Shown piece after piece: positions 21,825 to 29,722 of a DNA stretch of 64,000 bases. Position numbers and translations under genes: made by a program. Position 1 is the stretch's first letter. Each line of letters starts with the position of its first letter. The notes beneath the pieces are model-generated. The model ran no database searches. It worked only from the letters and a program-made list of their open reading frames with translations, and was not told where the DNA came from. The stretch spans positions 248,001 to 312,000 of the forward strand of contig JAKSJD010000001.1 of assembly GCA_024398435.1 (NCBI GenBank), read 5' to 3'. The stretch comes from Bacteroidaceae bacterium. Its GTDB lineage: Bacteria; Bacteroidota; Bacteroidia; Bacteroidales; Bacteroidaceae.

Positions 21825-22568
21825 ATGAAGATAGAGCGACACATACATCTCAATCAGGCAGTTTCGACCAACAGCTATATCAAGGAACTGCTTGGAATGA
21901 AGACTCCACTGCCCGAACTGTCTCTCGTGGATGCTGAATTCCAAACGGGAGGAAGAGGTCAGGCCGGCAACTCGTGGGAAAGCGAAAAAGGAAAGAACCT
22001 TACTTTCTCGTTGCTTTGCACTCCTTTCTTCATTCCTGCCCATCGGCAATTCGTCATTTCGCAAGTCATCGCATTGGCCGTCAGACAAACCCTCAACGAA
22101 TATATAGATGATGTGGAGGTGAAATGGCCAAACGACATCTATTGGCACGACAAGAAGATTGCAGGCATATTGATTGAATGCGAACTGATGGGAGCTTTCA
22201 TCCGCAACTGCATCATCGGAGTGGGACTCAATGTCAATCAGAAGGAGTTCGTGAGCGATGCTCCAAATCCTGTGTCACTTGCCCAAATCATAGGATTCTC
22301 AATGAACCGAGAATTCCTGCTCAACAAGATTATCGAGAACTTCATCGCCCTCTACGAGAAAGCAAAGCAAGGAGAGGCAAGCGAAATAGCAAAAGAATAC
22401 ATGAATGTGCTCTACCGAAGAGAGGGACTTTACCAATATGAAAAGCCCGACGGCTCACGATTCATGGCTGAAATAGCGGAGGTGAAGCCTACCGGCCACC
22501 TTGTCTTGAAAAAAGAAGACGGAACGGAAGAGACATTCGAATTCAAGGAAGTTAAATTTGTGATATGA
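21825..22568 (+). CDS. birA: Biotin-[acetyl-CoA-carboxylase] ligase, monofunctional
   Basis: 247 aa, the length of catalytic-domain-only (group I) BirA with no N-terminal DNA-binding domain. Visible motifs are 'FQTGGRGQAGNSWES' (biotinyl-AMP loop, GRGxxG), 'VKWPNDIYW' and 'KIAGILIE', then 'IGVGLNVN'. It attaches biotin to carboxylase carrier proteins. Start ATG lies directly after the tadA stop; the stop overlaps the queA start as ATGA. Confidence 0.93.
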   Translation: MKIERHIHLNQAVSTNSYIKELLGMKTPLPELSLVDAEFQTGGRGQAGNSWESEKGKNLTFSLLCTPFFIPAHRQFVISQVIALAVRQTLNEYIDDVEVKWPNDIYWHDKKIAGILIECELMGAFIRNCIIGVGLNVNQKEFVSDAPNPVSLAQIIGFSMNREFLLNKIIENFIALYEKAKQGEASEIAKEYMNVLYRREGLYQYEKPDGSRFMAEIAEVKPTGHLVLKKEDGTEETFEFKEVKFVI

Positions 22569-23788
22569 ACGAAAATAAAACAAAAAGCATAAAGATTGCC
22601 GACTATAACTATCCACTGGCCGACGAACGCATTGCAAAGTTTCCATTGGCAGAGAGAGACCATAGCAAACTGCTCATATACGACAAAGGGGAAGTGAAGG
22701 AAGATATTTTCACTTCATTGCCTACATATCTGCCAAAGGGTGCGCTGATGGTGTTCAACAACACAAAGGTAATTCAGGCCCGCCTACGATTCATGAAAGA
22801 GACAGGCGCACAGATTGAAGTGTTCCTACTCGAACCAGCCAACCCAATCGACTATGCAGTAAGTTTTGCGACAAAGGGCAAATGCACTTGGCAGTGCATG
22901 ATTGGCAACCTCAAGCGCTGGAAGGAAGGATTGTTGCAAAAGGAAATCAATGTAGGTGGCGAAACCGTCACTCTGGCCGTCAACAAACTTCGCCCAATGG
23001 GTACAAGTCATGAAGTGGAATTCACTTGGACGGGCGACTATACCTTCGCAGAAATTCTCGAAGCTGTGGGCGAACTGCCAATTCCTCCATATCTCAATCG
23101 TGAAACTCAGGAAAGCGACAAGCGAACATACCAAACCGTATATTCAAAGATAAAGGGAAGTGTGGCTGCACCAACGGCCGGACTTCATTTCACGGAGAAT
23201 GTTCTCAACGAGTTGGATAAGGTAGGAATCGACCGAGAGGAACTTACACTACATGTAGGAGCCGGAACTTTCAAGCCAGTAAAGAGTGAGGAAATTGCCG
23301 ACCATGAGATGCATTCAGAATATATCGTAGTGAAACGCCAAACAATCGAGAAACTTATCAAGCATGATGGTTGGGCCATTGCCGTCGGCACCACATCCGT
23401 ACGAACTCTCGAAAGCCTTTATTATATAGGCAAGAAGATTCTCCGAAATCCAGATGCCTCGGAAGAAGAACTGCATGTATGCCAGTGGGAACCTTATGAG
23501 GAAGATGCTTCCAACATCTCGACTTTGGAAAGCCTCAAGGCTATTCTCGACTATCTCTACCGCCACAACCTTCCTGCACTGCATACGACCACACAGATTA
23601 TCATTGCCCCTGGCTATGAATACCATATCGTGAAGATGATGCTCACAAACTTCCATCAGCCACAGAGCACACTGCTTCTCCTCGTTTCGGCATTCGTCAA
23701 GGGTGATTGGAGAACAATCTACGACTATGCTCTCAGCCACGATTTCCGTTTCCTCAGCTATGGAGACAGTTCGTTGCTGATGCCGTAG
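22565..23788 (+). CDS. queA: tRNA preQ1(34) S-adenosylmethionine ribosyltransferase-isomerase
   Basis: 407 aa. Penultimate step of queuosine synthesis: transfers the ribosyl part of SAM to preQ1 in tRNA. Typical motifs: 'YPLADERIAKFPLAERDHSKLL', 'FNNTKVIQARL', 'VAAPTAGLHFT', 'LHVGAGTFKPV', 'TTSVRTLES' and 'TNFHQPQSTLLLLVSAF'. Overlaps birA by four bases (ATGA). About 125 bases of AT-rich simple sequence separate it from the next gene. Confidence 0.96.
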   Translation: MNENKTKSIKIADYNYPLADERIAKFPLAERDHSKLLIYDKGEVKEDIFTSLPTYLPKGALMVFNNTKVIQARLRFMKETGAQIEVFLLEPANPIDYAVSFATKGKCTWQCMIGNLKRWKEGLLQKEINVGGETVTLAVNKLRPMGTSHEVEFTWTGDYTFAEILEAVGELPIPPYLNRETQESDKRTYQTVYSKIKGSVAAPTAGLHFTENVLNELDKVGIDREELTLHVGAGTFKPVKSEEIADHEMHSEYIVVKRQTIEKLIKHDGWAIAVGTTSVRTLESLYYIGKKILRNPDASEEELHVCQWEPYEEDASNISTLESLKAILDYLYRHNLPALHTTTQIIIAPGYEYHIVKMMLTNFHQPQSTLLLLVSAFVKGDWRTIYDYALSHDFRFLSYGDSSLLMP

Positions 23789-23915
23789 GAGGAGATTAGA
23801 GGATTCAAGAGCGAAACTCTTGAACACGAAACATTGGTCAGAGATTACAGATTACAGATAAAAGCTGAATGCTGAAAGCTAAACGAATTAGAGATAAAGA
23901 TAATAAGTGATAAAG

Positions 23916-24821
23916 ATGAAACGTACATTCAAAGATTGGGTCATAGCTACCCGCCCTTGGTCATTCCCCGCATCGTCAATGTCGGTAGTGGTGACCGTTG
24001 CATATTTATGGTTTGTATCTCAAAAAGGTGGAAACGAAATCAATTGGACCAATTCCGTATTGGCATTGCTGATGATGGTATTCTTCCAAGCAGCAGGAAA
24101 TCTCATAAGCGACTATTACGACCATATTCGTGGAGTCGACCTTCCAGGCAGTTATAATGGTGTGCGCCACATTCAGTCGGGCATGTTCACACCAAAGGAA
24201 ATACTTCATTTTGGCTATACTCTTCTTGCTGTGGCATCTGTTTTGGGTATTATCATAACACTCAACTCAGGTATTCAGGTGTTGTGGATAGGCATTGCCG
24301 GAGTGTTGCTTGCAGCATTCTATCCTTGGCTTAAATATCATGCCATGGGCGATTACGACATTCTGCTTTGCTATGCCATGTTGCCATCAATAGGTACAAG
24401 TTTTGCAGTTACGGGAAGTTTCGAGCCAACCGTCATGCTCATTAGCCTTACCTATGGACTGATGACTGTGGCCATACTTCATGCAAACAATACTCGTGAC
24501 ATAAAGAACGATTCTCGTGCCGGCATCACTACCCTTGCCATCCAACTTGGCGGTCGCACTTGCCAATATGTCTATGCAGCGGAAATGCTCGTGCCATTCG
24601 TGCTCGTGGTGGTTTATTGCCTTTGCGGAATGACTTCCATCTTCACCGTTTTGGCTTTCATCGCCTTGCCTCAAGTTATCAAGAGAGTGAAAACAATGAT
24701 GAATGCCGAACCAAATGCCGACCTTCCTATCGCAACTCTCGACCAACAGACAGCCCAACTCCAGTTGCAATTCAGCCTTCTTTCAGTTGTTGGTTTCATC
24801 ATCGGTGGTCTTCTCCTATAA
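23916..24821 (+). CDS. menA: UbiA-family prenyltransferase, probable MenA
   Basis: 301 aa integral membrane protein with about eight to nine helices. It starts MKRTFKDWVIATRPWSFPAS, the usual MenA opening, and has 'NLISDYYDHIRGVD' (NDxxDxxxD-type Mg-diphosphate motif) and a second Asp-rich motif 'NNTRDIKNDSRAGITTLA'. It is likely to attach a polyprenyl chain to 1,4-dihydroxy-2-naphthoate in menaquinone synthesis. ATG 23916 preferred over the in-frame GTG at 23907. The CPBP gene starts 8 bases after its stop. Confidence 0.88.
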   Translation: MKRTFKDWVIATRPWSFPASSMSVVVTVAYLWFVSQKGGNEINWTNSVLALLMMVFFQAAGNLISDYYDHIRGVDLPGSYNGVRHIQSGMFTPKEILHFGYTLLAVASVLGIIITLNSGIQVLWIGIAGVLLAAFYPWLKYHAMGDYDILLCYAMLPSIGTSFAVTGSFEPTVMLISLTYGLMTVAILHANNTRDIKNDSRAGITTLAIQLGGRTCQYVYAAEMLVPFVLVVVYCLCGMTSIFTVLAFIALPQVIKRVKTMMNAEPNADLPIATLDQQTAQLQLQFSLLSVVGFIIGGLLL

Positions 24822-24828
24822 TAATTAT

Positions 24829-25446
24829 ATGAAAGGAAAACTCATACTCTCCATATTGATAGCAGCCTTTCTGTGGTTTGTGATGTTCTCTCCATGGACA
24901 GCAGGAAAGGTGAACTTCTGGTATGCAATGACCTTCTCAGCCATAACACTTATCATCCTCGCCCTCTCGTTTGGAAAGGAAGGACTGAAGGGATTGCGAT
25001 TCACATGGAAGCAAATCATGTTTGGAATCGTGATTGCAGCCGTACTTTGGGGAGTGTTCTGGGTTGGAGACAAAGTAAGCCAAATGATGTTCGACTTTGC
25101 CCGTCCCGGCATCGACAGCATCTATGGGATGAAAGGTTCGACCAATTCCTTGTTCATTGCCTTGGCTTTGTTGTTTATCATCGGTCCGGCAGAAGAATTG
25201 TTTTGGCGAGGATTCGTTCAGCATTCGCTCATGCAAAAGATGGGAAAATATTGGGGCTCGGCCCTTGCCATACTCATATATACGGGCATCCACGTGTGGT
25301 CATTCAATCCAATGCTTCTTCTTGCAGCCCTTGCATGTGGAGTGATTTGGGGAGTGCTCTATCTCTACAATCCCCGATGGCTTCCTGCCCTCATCATTTC
25401 CCATGCTATCTGGGATGCTTGCGCATTTGTTATATTTCCATTTTAA
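24829..25446 (+). CDS. CPBP-family intramembrane metalloprotease
   Basis: 205 aa, about six membrane helices. CPBP (Abi/CAAX) motifs: 'EELFWRGFVQ' (EExxxR), 'HVWSFN' and 'LIISHAIWDAC' (HxxxD type). The in-frame reading extends upstream to 24703 inside menA, but ATG 24829 (MKGKLILSILIAAFLWF) starts just before the first helix and is the natural start. Substrate unknown. Followed by a strong terminator. Confidence 0.88.
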   Translation: MKGKLILSILIAAFLWFVMFSPWTAGKVNFWYAMTFSAITLIILALSFGKEGLKGLRFTWKQIMFGIVIAAVLWGVFWVGDKVSQMMFDFARPGIDSIYGMKGSTNSLFIALALLFIIGPAEELFWRGFVQHSLMQKMGKYWGSALAILIYTGIHVWSFNPMLLLAALACGVIWGVLYLYNPRWLPALIISHAIWDACAFVIFPF

Positions 25447-25451
25447 GAAAA

Positions 25452-25490
25452 AGCCATAAGGATTTTCCAGTTCTTATGGCTATATTTTTT
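25452..25490 (+). terminator. Intrinsic terminator after the CPBP gene
   Basis: AGCCATAAG (25452-25460) pairs with CTTATGGCT (25473-25481), followed by TATATTTTTTG. It ends the operon that starts at psd. Confidence 0.8.
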
Positions 25491-25511
25491 GTTTTCTATA
25501 GGAATATTCTT

Positions 25512-25595
25512 AAATCAGCGACGCAATTTATATAAACGGCGACGTAATTTAAATAAACAGCGACGTAATTTAAATAAACGGCGACGTTAATTTAA
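25512..25595 (+). repeat. Four tandem 21-bp repeats
   Basis: The unit is about AAACGGCGACGTAATTTAAA plus one base, repeated four times at a 21-base period with small changes (CAGCGACGCAATTTAT, CGGCGACGTAATTTAA, CAGCGACGTAATTTAA, CGGCGACGTTAATTTAA). It lies between two convergent terminators, outside any gene. Confidence 0.8.
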
Positions 25596-25660
25596 GAATG
25601 TAACAAGGAATTTCAGGTTTTAAAGCAATCGAAAGCATAAAACGCAACTATTAAACAATA

Positions 25661-25700
25661 AAAAAGACCGCAGTTCAAAAGGTGGAACTTTGCGGTCTTT
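25661..25700 (-). terminator. Terminator downstream of rhaM, with sister hairpin
   Basis: AAAGACCGC (25663-25671) pairs with GCGGTCTTT (25692-25700), with an extra GTTC/GAAC pairing inside. On the minus strand the stem is followed by TTTTTT, a terminator for the rhaM transcript. A second related hairpin, GCGGTTC (25714-25720) / GAACCGC (25731-25737), sits beside it; both loops contain AGGTGGA. Confidence 0.75.
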
Positions 25701-25751
25701 AGGGTAAAACATTGCGGTTCGGAAGGTGGAGAACCGCGGTTCGTCAATCGT

Positions 25752-26069
25752 CTAATCCATGTGGAACATCTCTGGAAGAGGTATTGATATAGGAGAATTG
25801 TCTGGGTTTGTCTCCATGATGTCAGCCATATAGGCCCACCACTTCTGAACGATTTCGAGTCCGCCCATATCCTGACTGCCACCTTCGCCCTTAGTCTTTT
25901 GGAAGGCAAAGAGGATGTTTGTCTCCTCATCGAGATAAATGCTGTAGTCGTAAACTCCTCCATCGTGGAGCAACTGTCTCATCTCTGGCCACAAGGCTGC
26001 ATGTCTGCGCTTGTACTCATCCTTAAAACCTGGTTTAAGGAACATTTTGAATGCTTCTCTTTTTTCCAT
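25752..26069 (-). CDS. rhaM: L-rhamnose mutarotase
   Basis: 105 aa, the usual length. The family pattern is clear: 'AFKMFLKPGFKDEYKRRH', 'ALWPEM', 'YSIYLDEETNILFAFQ', 'VQKWWAYMADIMETNPDNSP'. It interconverts anomers of L-rhamnose; the His in KRRH and the WW pair belong to the active site in characterised RhaM. The start at 26069 overlaps the end of the C10 protease gene by 35 bases, so the two are co-transcribed. Its presence points to use of rhamnose released from rhamnogalacturonan. The family also contains proteins of untested sugar specificity. Confidence 0.92.
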   Translation of the reverse strand: MEKREAFKMFLKPGFKDEYKRRHAALWPEMRQLLHDGGVYDYSIYLDEETNILFAFQKTKGEGGSQDMGGLEIVQKWWAYMADIMETNPDNSPISIPLPEMFHMD

Positions 26070-27930
26070 CTGTTGTAATTATTATTTGATTAGGTTGTAA
26101 CGTATTGATTCGTCGGCCCGAAAGGTCGAACATAGGACCAACTGATTCCTTGTCTCTGCATATGCCATTGATTGAAGAGGCTTTGTTCGCCATCACTACT
26201 GGTTTGTCTTCCGCCAAAACGCAAAGCGAATCGGTGAAGAGGTCGAAATCGTAGAATATGCGAAGCTTATAGTTGCCTTCGGCTATATTGACAGGAGTAA
26301 GGCTAAAATTGAGTGAGAGGGTTTCGCCTGCACCAATGTACTGACCGAGAATAGAGAACGTATGGTTGCGGGTTGGGTTGTCATCGCTGTAAAGCGAGAA
26401 ATAGAACCTTCCGCAATATTCCATCTGGCTCTCATTCTTTATCTTGACCGAATATTCAGGACGAGTGCCTCGGATGATTGTGTCTGGGAAGTTGAGTTCG
26501 ACAAGCGAAAGATTGGCAAATGCCGAATTGATATCAAGTTGACTGACTTTGCCTGCCGACACATTTATATATATATAATTAGGTATGCCAGTCATTGTGC
26601 GAGCCTCCTTCCATTGGCCTCCTAGATGTTCAAAGACAGGCACAACTCTGTAATTACCATCTGCAAGTGCGGAAGGGATATCGAATGAAAGCGTGTCGCT
26701 ATATACCTCATCGGTTATCTCTTCAAGGCCAAACTCATGGTCGATTGTAGCCATAAGTCCAACAAACTCACCATCGGCCCGCTTCAACGCAATTCCAACT
26801 CTGCCATTATGAATGTTCCAACCTACATTCGAGAGGTCGTGGGCACATACTGTAAGCCGTCCGTCTTCAATACCAAGCAACTCCATGTGGGAGAAGGCAA
26901 ACTCAAAGGTTTCACGGATGTCCAATGTCTCCAACTCTGGCTGAATTCCAACACAATAGCATTGCAGAATATTCCATCCACCCTCAGGACTGTTAGGGTC
27001 GTGATACCACATTGGTTGGTCGGGCGACATATAGTCGATATTGTAGAATCCGTCACACCATCCATCACCAAGTCCCCAAAGAATGTGGAATAGTCCGTTC
27101 TCATCGTAACCGTCAATCACGAAAGCATGACCACTCGAAGGAGTCCAACCGCTTACGAGGATTGGATGCCCCTTTGCAAGGTCTTGCTTCAAGATGTTAT
27201 GAAGTTCGGAACGGGTGTAGAAATCACGATAGATCATCCGAACGGAACGGTCGTAACCGAAATAGTTGACGAGTGCCTGTGGTTGATATACAGGTTCTGC
27301 CCCACTTGCCTCAGGTGTGTATTGCATATTCACGGAAATGCCACAATCACTCAACAATTGAGCAACAACCAAAGCCTGGCGTTCGGAATATTCTCCTTCG
27401 TGATAGACATCAAGTATATAATCCCAATCATAACGATGCTCACCAAAGTTGGCTGTGAGCAGCTGCTTGCACCCAACCGAATCAAAATATGTGTACGAAC
27501 CGGTTCCTTGCTCTGGATACTTATAGTAGTAGAGAACTTCCGCCATTGCATGAGCCACACATCCTGTGGCACAATGGATGGAATCCGTGATTGGAGTGAG
27601 GTTGTAGTATGGTTCAAACTGATGCCAAAGGTCGGTGCAAAGTGGTTCAACCCTATCAGGAAGATTGGCATCCATCAGCATTCGGTCCGAACGCAAACGA
27701 GTTTGCTTTGCCAGGTATTCCATCACACGGCCAAACACAGGATTCTTCTCAAGGGCCTTATCGAAATTGCCCGTTTCGGAATAAGCCAACACCACATCCT
27801 CTCCCTCTATCTCCTTCGTAACAGTGAAGCCCTGACGATCCATCCGTTTTACCTTCAACGGACCACTCTGAGCCCATGACAATGAAACGGCAAATGCCAG
27901 AAACATTATTGAGATTATTCTTTTCATCAT
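26035..27930 (-). CDS. Secreted C10-family cysteine protease (streptopain-like)
   Basis: 631 aa. Signal peptide MMKRIISIMFLAFAVSLSWAQ; the second Met (27927) is equally possible. A C10 propeptide-like region is followed by the Cys motif 'CATGCVAHAMAEVLYYY' (nucleophile about C124) and the His motif 'SGHAFVIDGYDENGLFHILWG' (His about 271). The usual NWGWGG is here LWGLGD. The C-terminal half is beta-rich, Ig-like, ending with 'PMFDLSGRRI...IIITTDGKK' plus a short RSIQNVP extension. It starts one base after the esterase stop. A secreted protease inside a pectin operon is unusual. Confidence 0.88.
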   Translation of the reverse strand: MMKRIISIMFLAFAVSLSWAQSGPLKVKRMDRQGFTVTKEIEGEDVVLAYSETGNFDKALEKNPVFGRVMEYLAKQTRLRSDRMLMDANLPDRVEPLCTDLWHQFEPYYNLTPITDSIHCATGCVAHAMAEVLYYYKYPEQGTGSYTYFDSVGCKQLLTANFGEHRYDWDYILDVYHEGEYSERQALVVAQLLSDCGISVNMQYTPEASGAEPVYQPQALVNYFGYDRSVRMIYRDFYTRSELHNILKQDLAKGHPILVSGWTPSSGHAFVIDGYDENGLFHILWGLGDGWCDGFYNIDYMSPDQPMWYHDPNSPEGGWNILQCYCVGIQPELETLDIRETFEFAFSHMELLGIEDGRLTVCAHDLSNVGWNIHNGRVGIALKRADGEFVGLMATIDHEFGLEEITDEVYSDTLSFDIPSALADGNYRVVPVFEHLGGQWKEARTMTGIPNYIYINVSAGKVSQLDINSAFANLSLVELNFPDTIIRGTRPEYSVKIKNESQMEYCGRFYFSLYSDDNPTRNHTFSILGQYIGAGETLSLNFSLTPVNIAEGNYKLRIFYDFDLFTDSLCVLAEDKPVVMANKASSINGICRDKESVGPMFDLSGRRINTLQPNQIIITTDGKKRSIQNVP

Positions 27931-27931
27931 T

Positions 27932-29569
27932 CTATTTCAAATATTTAGCTAACGGACTCTTATTGGCCTTCAAGCCATCGGCCACACTCTGGGCATTCAT
28001 CTTTGCACCAGCCTTCGATGTGTGAGTATGGTCTTTCACATACATTGCCTTGGCTGCCTCGCGTCCCATCTTATCTAGTTTATCGGCTGTAATATTGTGG
28101 ACATCAACGAATTCAACACCTGTCTCTGCCACAACTTCACGATACCATTTGCCATAGGAATCGTTTCTGCGTTCCACCTTTCCGCCTGGCCATTCATTTC
28201 TTGGAGTAAGACTCAGAAGAATTGGAGTTGCGCCCTTTTCCCTGACATCCTGGATGAACTTCTTCAGATACCAACCAAACGAATAAATCACCTTATATTG
28301 TCCGTTCGATTGAAGATGATAAACATGGCAAGTGTCCTTTGCCGAAGCAATCACTCCACGTTCCTTATCTCGGTCGATTCCTCCAATATCGTTATGTCCG
28401 AACTGAATCAGAACATAATCACCTGGTTCGAGAGAATTATACACTTTATCCCAACGACCTTCATAAAGGAATGTTCTCGTGCTCCTGCCTGCCATTCCGG
28501 CATTGATTACTGTGCACTTAGACTCATCGAATACAGTATTGGCAACTGCTCCCCAGCCCCACATTCCGTCTTCGTCCTTATCGGTATTCTTCATCGTGGA
28601 ATCACCCGTTGTGAACACCACTGGTTTTCCCTTCTTTCGGGCTTGGTCGATTCGTTGAGGATGAATCATATCTTGGCGAATGAAGGTCTTCAGCAATGCC
28701 ACATCCTTATGCTGGCATGCATCGATTCCTTCTGCACACGATTGGGCATTCATCTTTGCACCAAACTCACTCGAATGAATCTTGTCACCGAAGAAATGGT
28801 AATTCGTCTTCCATTTGCCAAACTTCTCCAACTTCAAAGCCGAAATATCATTCAAATCGACGAATGGAGTGTTCAATTCCTCAGCCATTGCCTTGATCCA
28901 AGGAGTGAACGAATCGAGCTTGCGCTGAATCTTTGTTGGGTCGTTTGGTTCGTAATCATTTCGAGGAGTCAATGTGAGAAGAATTGGAATTGCTCCCTTT
29001 GCACGGATTTCTGCCACATATTTGCGGACATACCCACCAAAGGTGTAAACCCATTCCTGCTTACCCGTTTCCTTGATTGTAACGAAAGTGGAATCGTTCG
29101 TTATGCCTTTAATGCAAGAACGTGCACGACCCGAATCGAGTGGACCATTATCGTTGTGTCCAAGTTCAAGAACAACATAGTCGCCCTTCTGAATGCCCTT
29201 CAATACGGGTTTCCACAAGTCGCGATAGAACGTGCGGGTACTCATTCCTCCAAGTGCATGGTTTTCCACAGTTATCTTGTTCTCATCAAAGAACAAATGC
29301 TCGAAATAGCCCCAACCCCACTGGCCATTGTTGCCATTACCGAGCGTACCATTTCGCATTGTGGAATTACCCACAAGGAAAAGAACAGGATTCGAACCTT
29401 TACGACTCGACCCACTTACCGGACGCACTTGATTGGCCTTTTCAAGACTGTCGGCAGTTAGGTCTTTCACTCCATTTACATCACGCATACCCTCAAAACG
29501 AGGACGATTTTGAGCCATTGCTGCAGAAGCCAAAGCAACACAGAGAATAAATATAGTATACTTTTTCAT
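27932..29569 (-). CDS. Tandem SGNH esterase, rhamnogalacturonan acetylesterase type
   Basis: 545 aa with signal peptide MKKYTIFILCVALASAAMAQ; I use ATG 29569 because the frame upstream adds only a non-signal sequence. Two full SGNH domains. Domain 1: 'LVGNSTMRNG' (S69), 'GGMSTRTF', 'GHNDNGP', 'DKIHSSEFG' (D262/H265). Domain 2: 'TTGDSTMKN' (S324), 'AGRSTRTF', 'GHNDIGG', 'DHTHTSKAG' (D513/H516). All catalytic residues are kept in both, though domain 1 has GNS instead of GDS. The STR block is typical of CE12-like rhamnogalacturonan acetylesterases, which remove acetyl groups from pectin backbones. Operon with C10 and rhaM. Confidence 0.9.
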   Translation of the reverse strand: MKKYTIFILCVALASAAMAQNRPRFEGMRDVNGVKDLTADSLEKANQVRPVSGSSRKGSNPVLFLVGNSTMRNGTLGNGNNGQWGWGYFEHLFFDENKITVENHALGGMSTRTFYRDLWKPVLKGIQKGDYVVLELGHNDNGPLDSGRARSCIKGITNDSTFVTIKETGKQEWVYTFGGYVRKYVAEIRAKGAIPILLTLTPRNDYEPNDPTKIQRKLDSFTPWIKAMAEELNTPFVDLNDISALKLEKFGKWKTNYHFFGDKIHSSEFGAKMNAQSCAEGIDACQHKDVALLKTFIRQDMIHPQRIDQARKKGKPVVFTTGDSTMKNTDKDEDGMWGWGAVANTVFDESKCTVINAGMAGRSTRTFLYEGRWDKVYNSLEPGDYVLIQFGHNDIGGIDRDKERGVIASAKDTCHVYHLQSNGQYKVIYSFGWYLKKFIQDVREKGATPILLSLTPRNEWPGGKVERRNDSYGKWYREVVAETGVEFVDVHNITADKLDKMGREAAKAMYVKDHTHTSKAGAKMNAQSVADGLKANKSPLAKYLK

Positions 29570-29602
29570 GTAAAAACAAATATATCTGTTAGTAATCGAT
29601 TG

Positions 29603-29610
29603 CAAATATA
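29603..29610 (-). promoter_or_regulatory. -7 element of the esterase-protease-rhaM operon
   Basis: On the minus strand TATATTTG fits TAnnTTTG, about 34 bases upstream of the ATG at 29569. No clear TTTG is seen at -33, so expression may need an activator. Confidence 0.45.
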
Positions 29611-29694
29611 ATAAATAATGAATAAAATATCATAAAGAATGAAGAATAATTAACTTTTTCAGCTATTCTCTTATCACTTTTCACGTAATTTCAT

Positions 29695-29702
29695 TATCTT
29701 TG
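29695..29702 (+). promoter_or_regulatory. -7 element of the GH43 gene
   Basis: TATCTTTG fits TAnnTTTG, about 20 bases upstream of ATG 29723. The -33 region has only a TTTT. It is divergent from the esterase operon promoter, with about 85 bases between the two -7 boxes. Confidence 0.5.
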
Positions 29703-29722
29703 CATTCGAAACTAACAACTAA

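Noticed and set aside
25512-25595. Possible CRISPR array
   Set aside because: The 21-base units are contiguous with no unique spacers and there are no cas genes.
28097-29461. Plus-strand ORF of 454 codons
   Set aside because: Antisense shadow of the tandem SGNH esterase gene.
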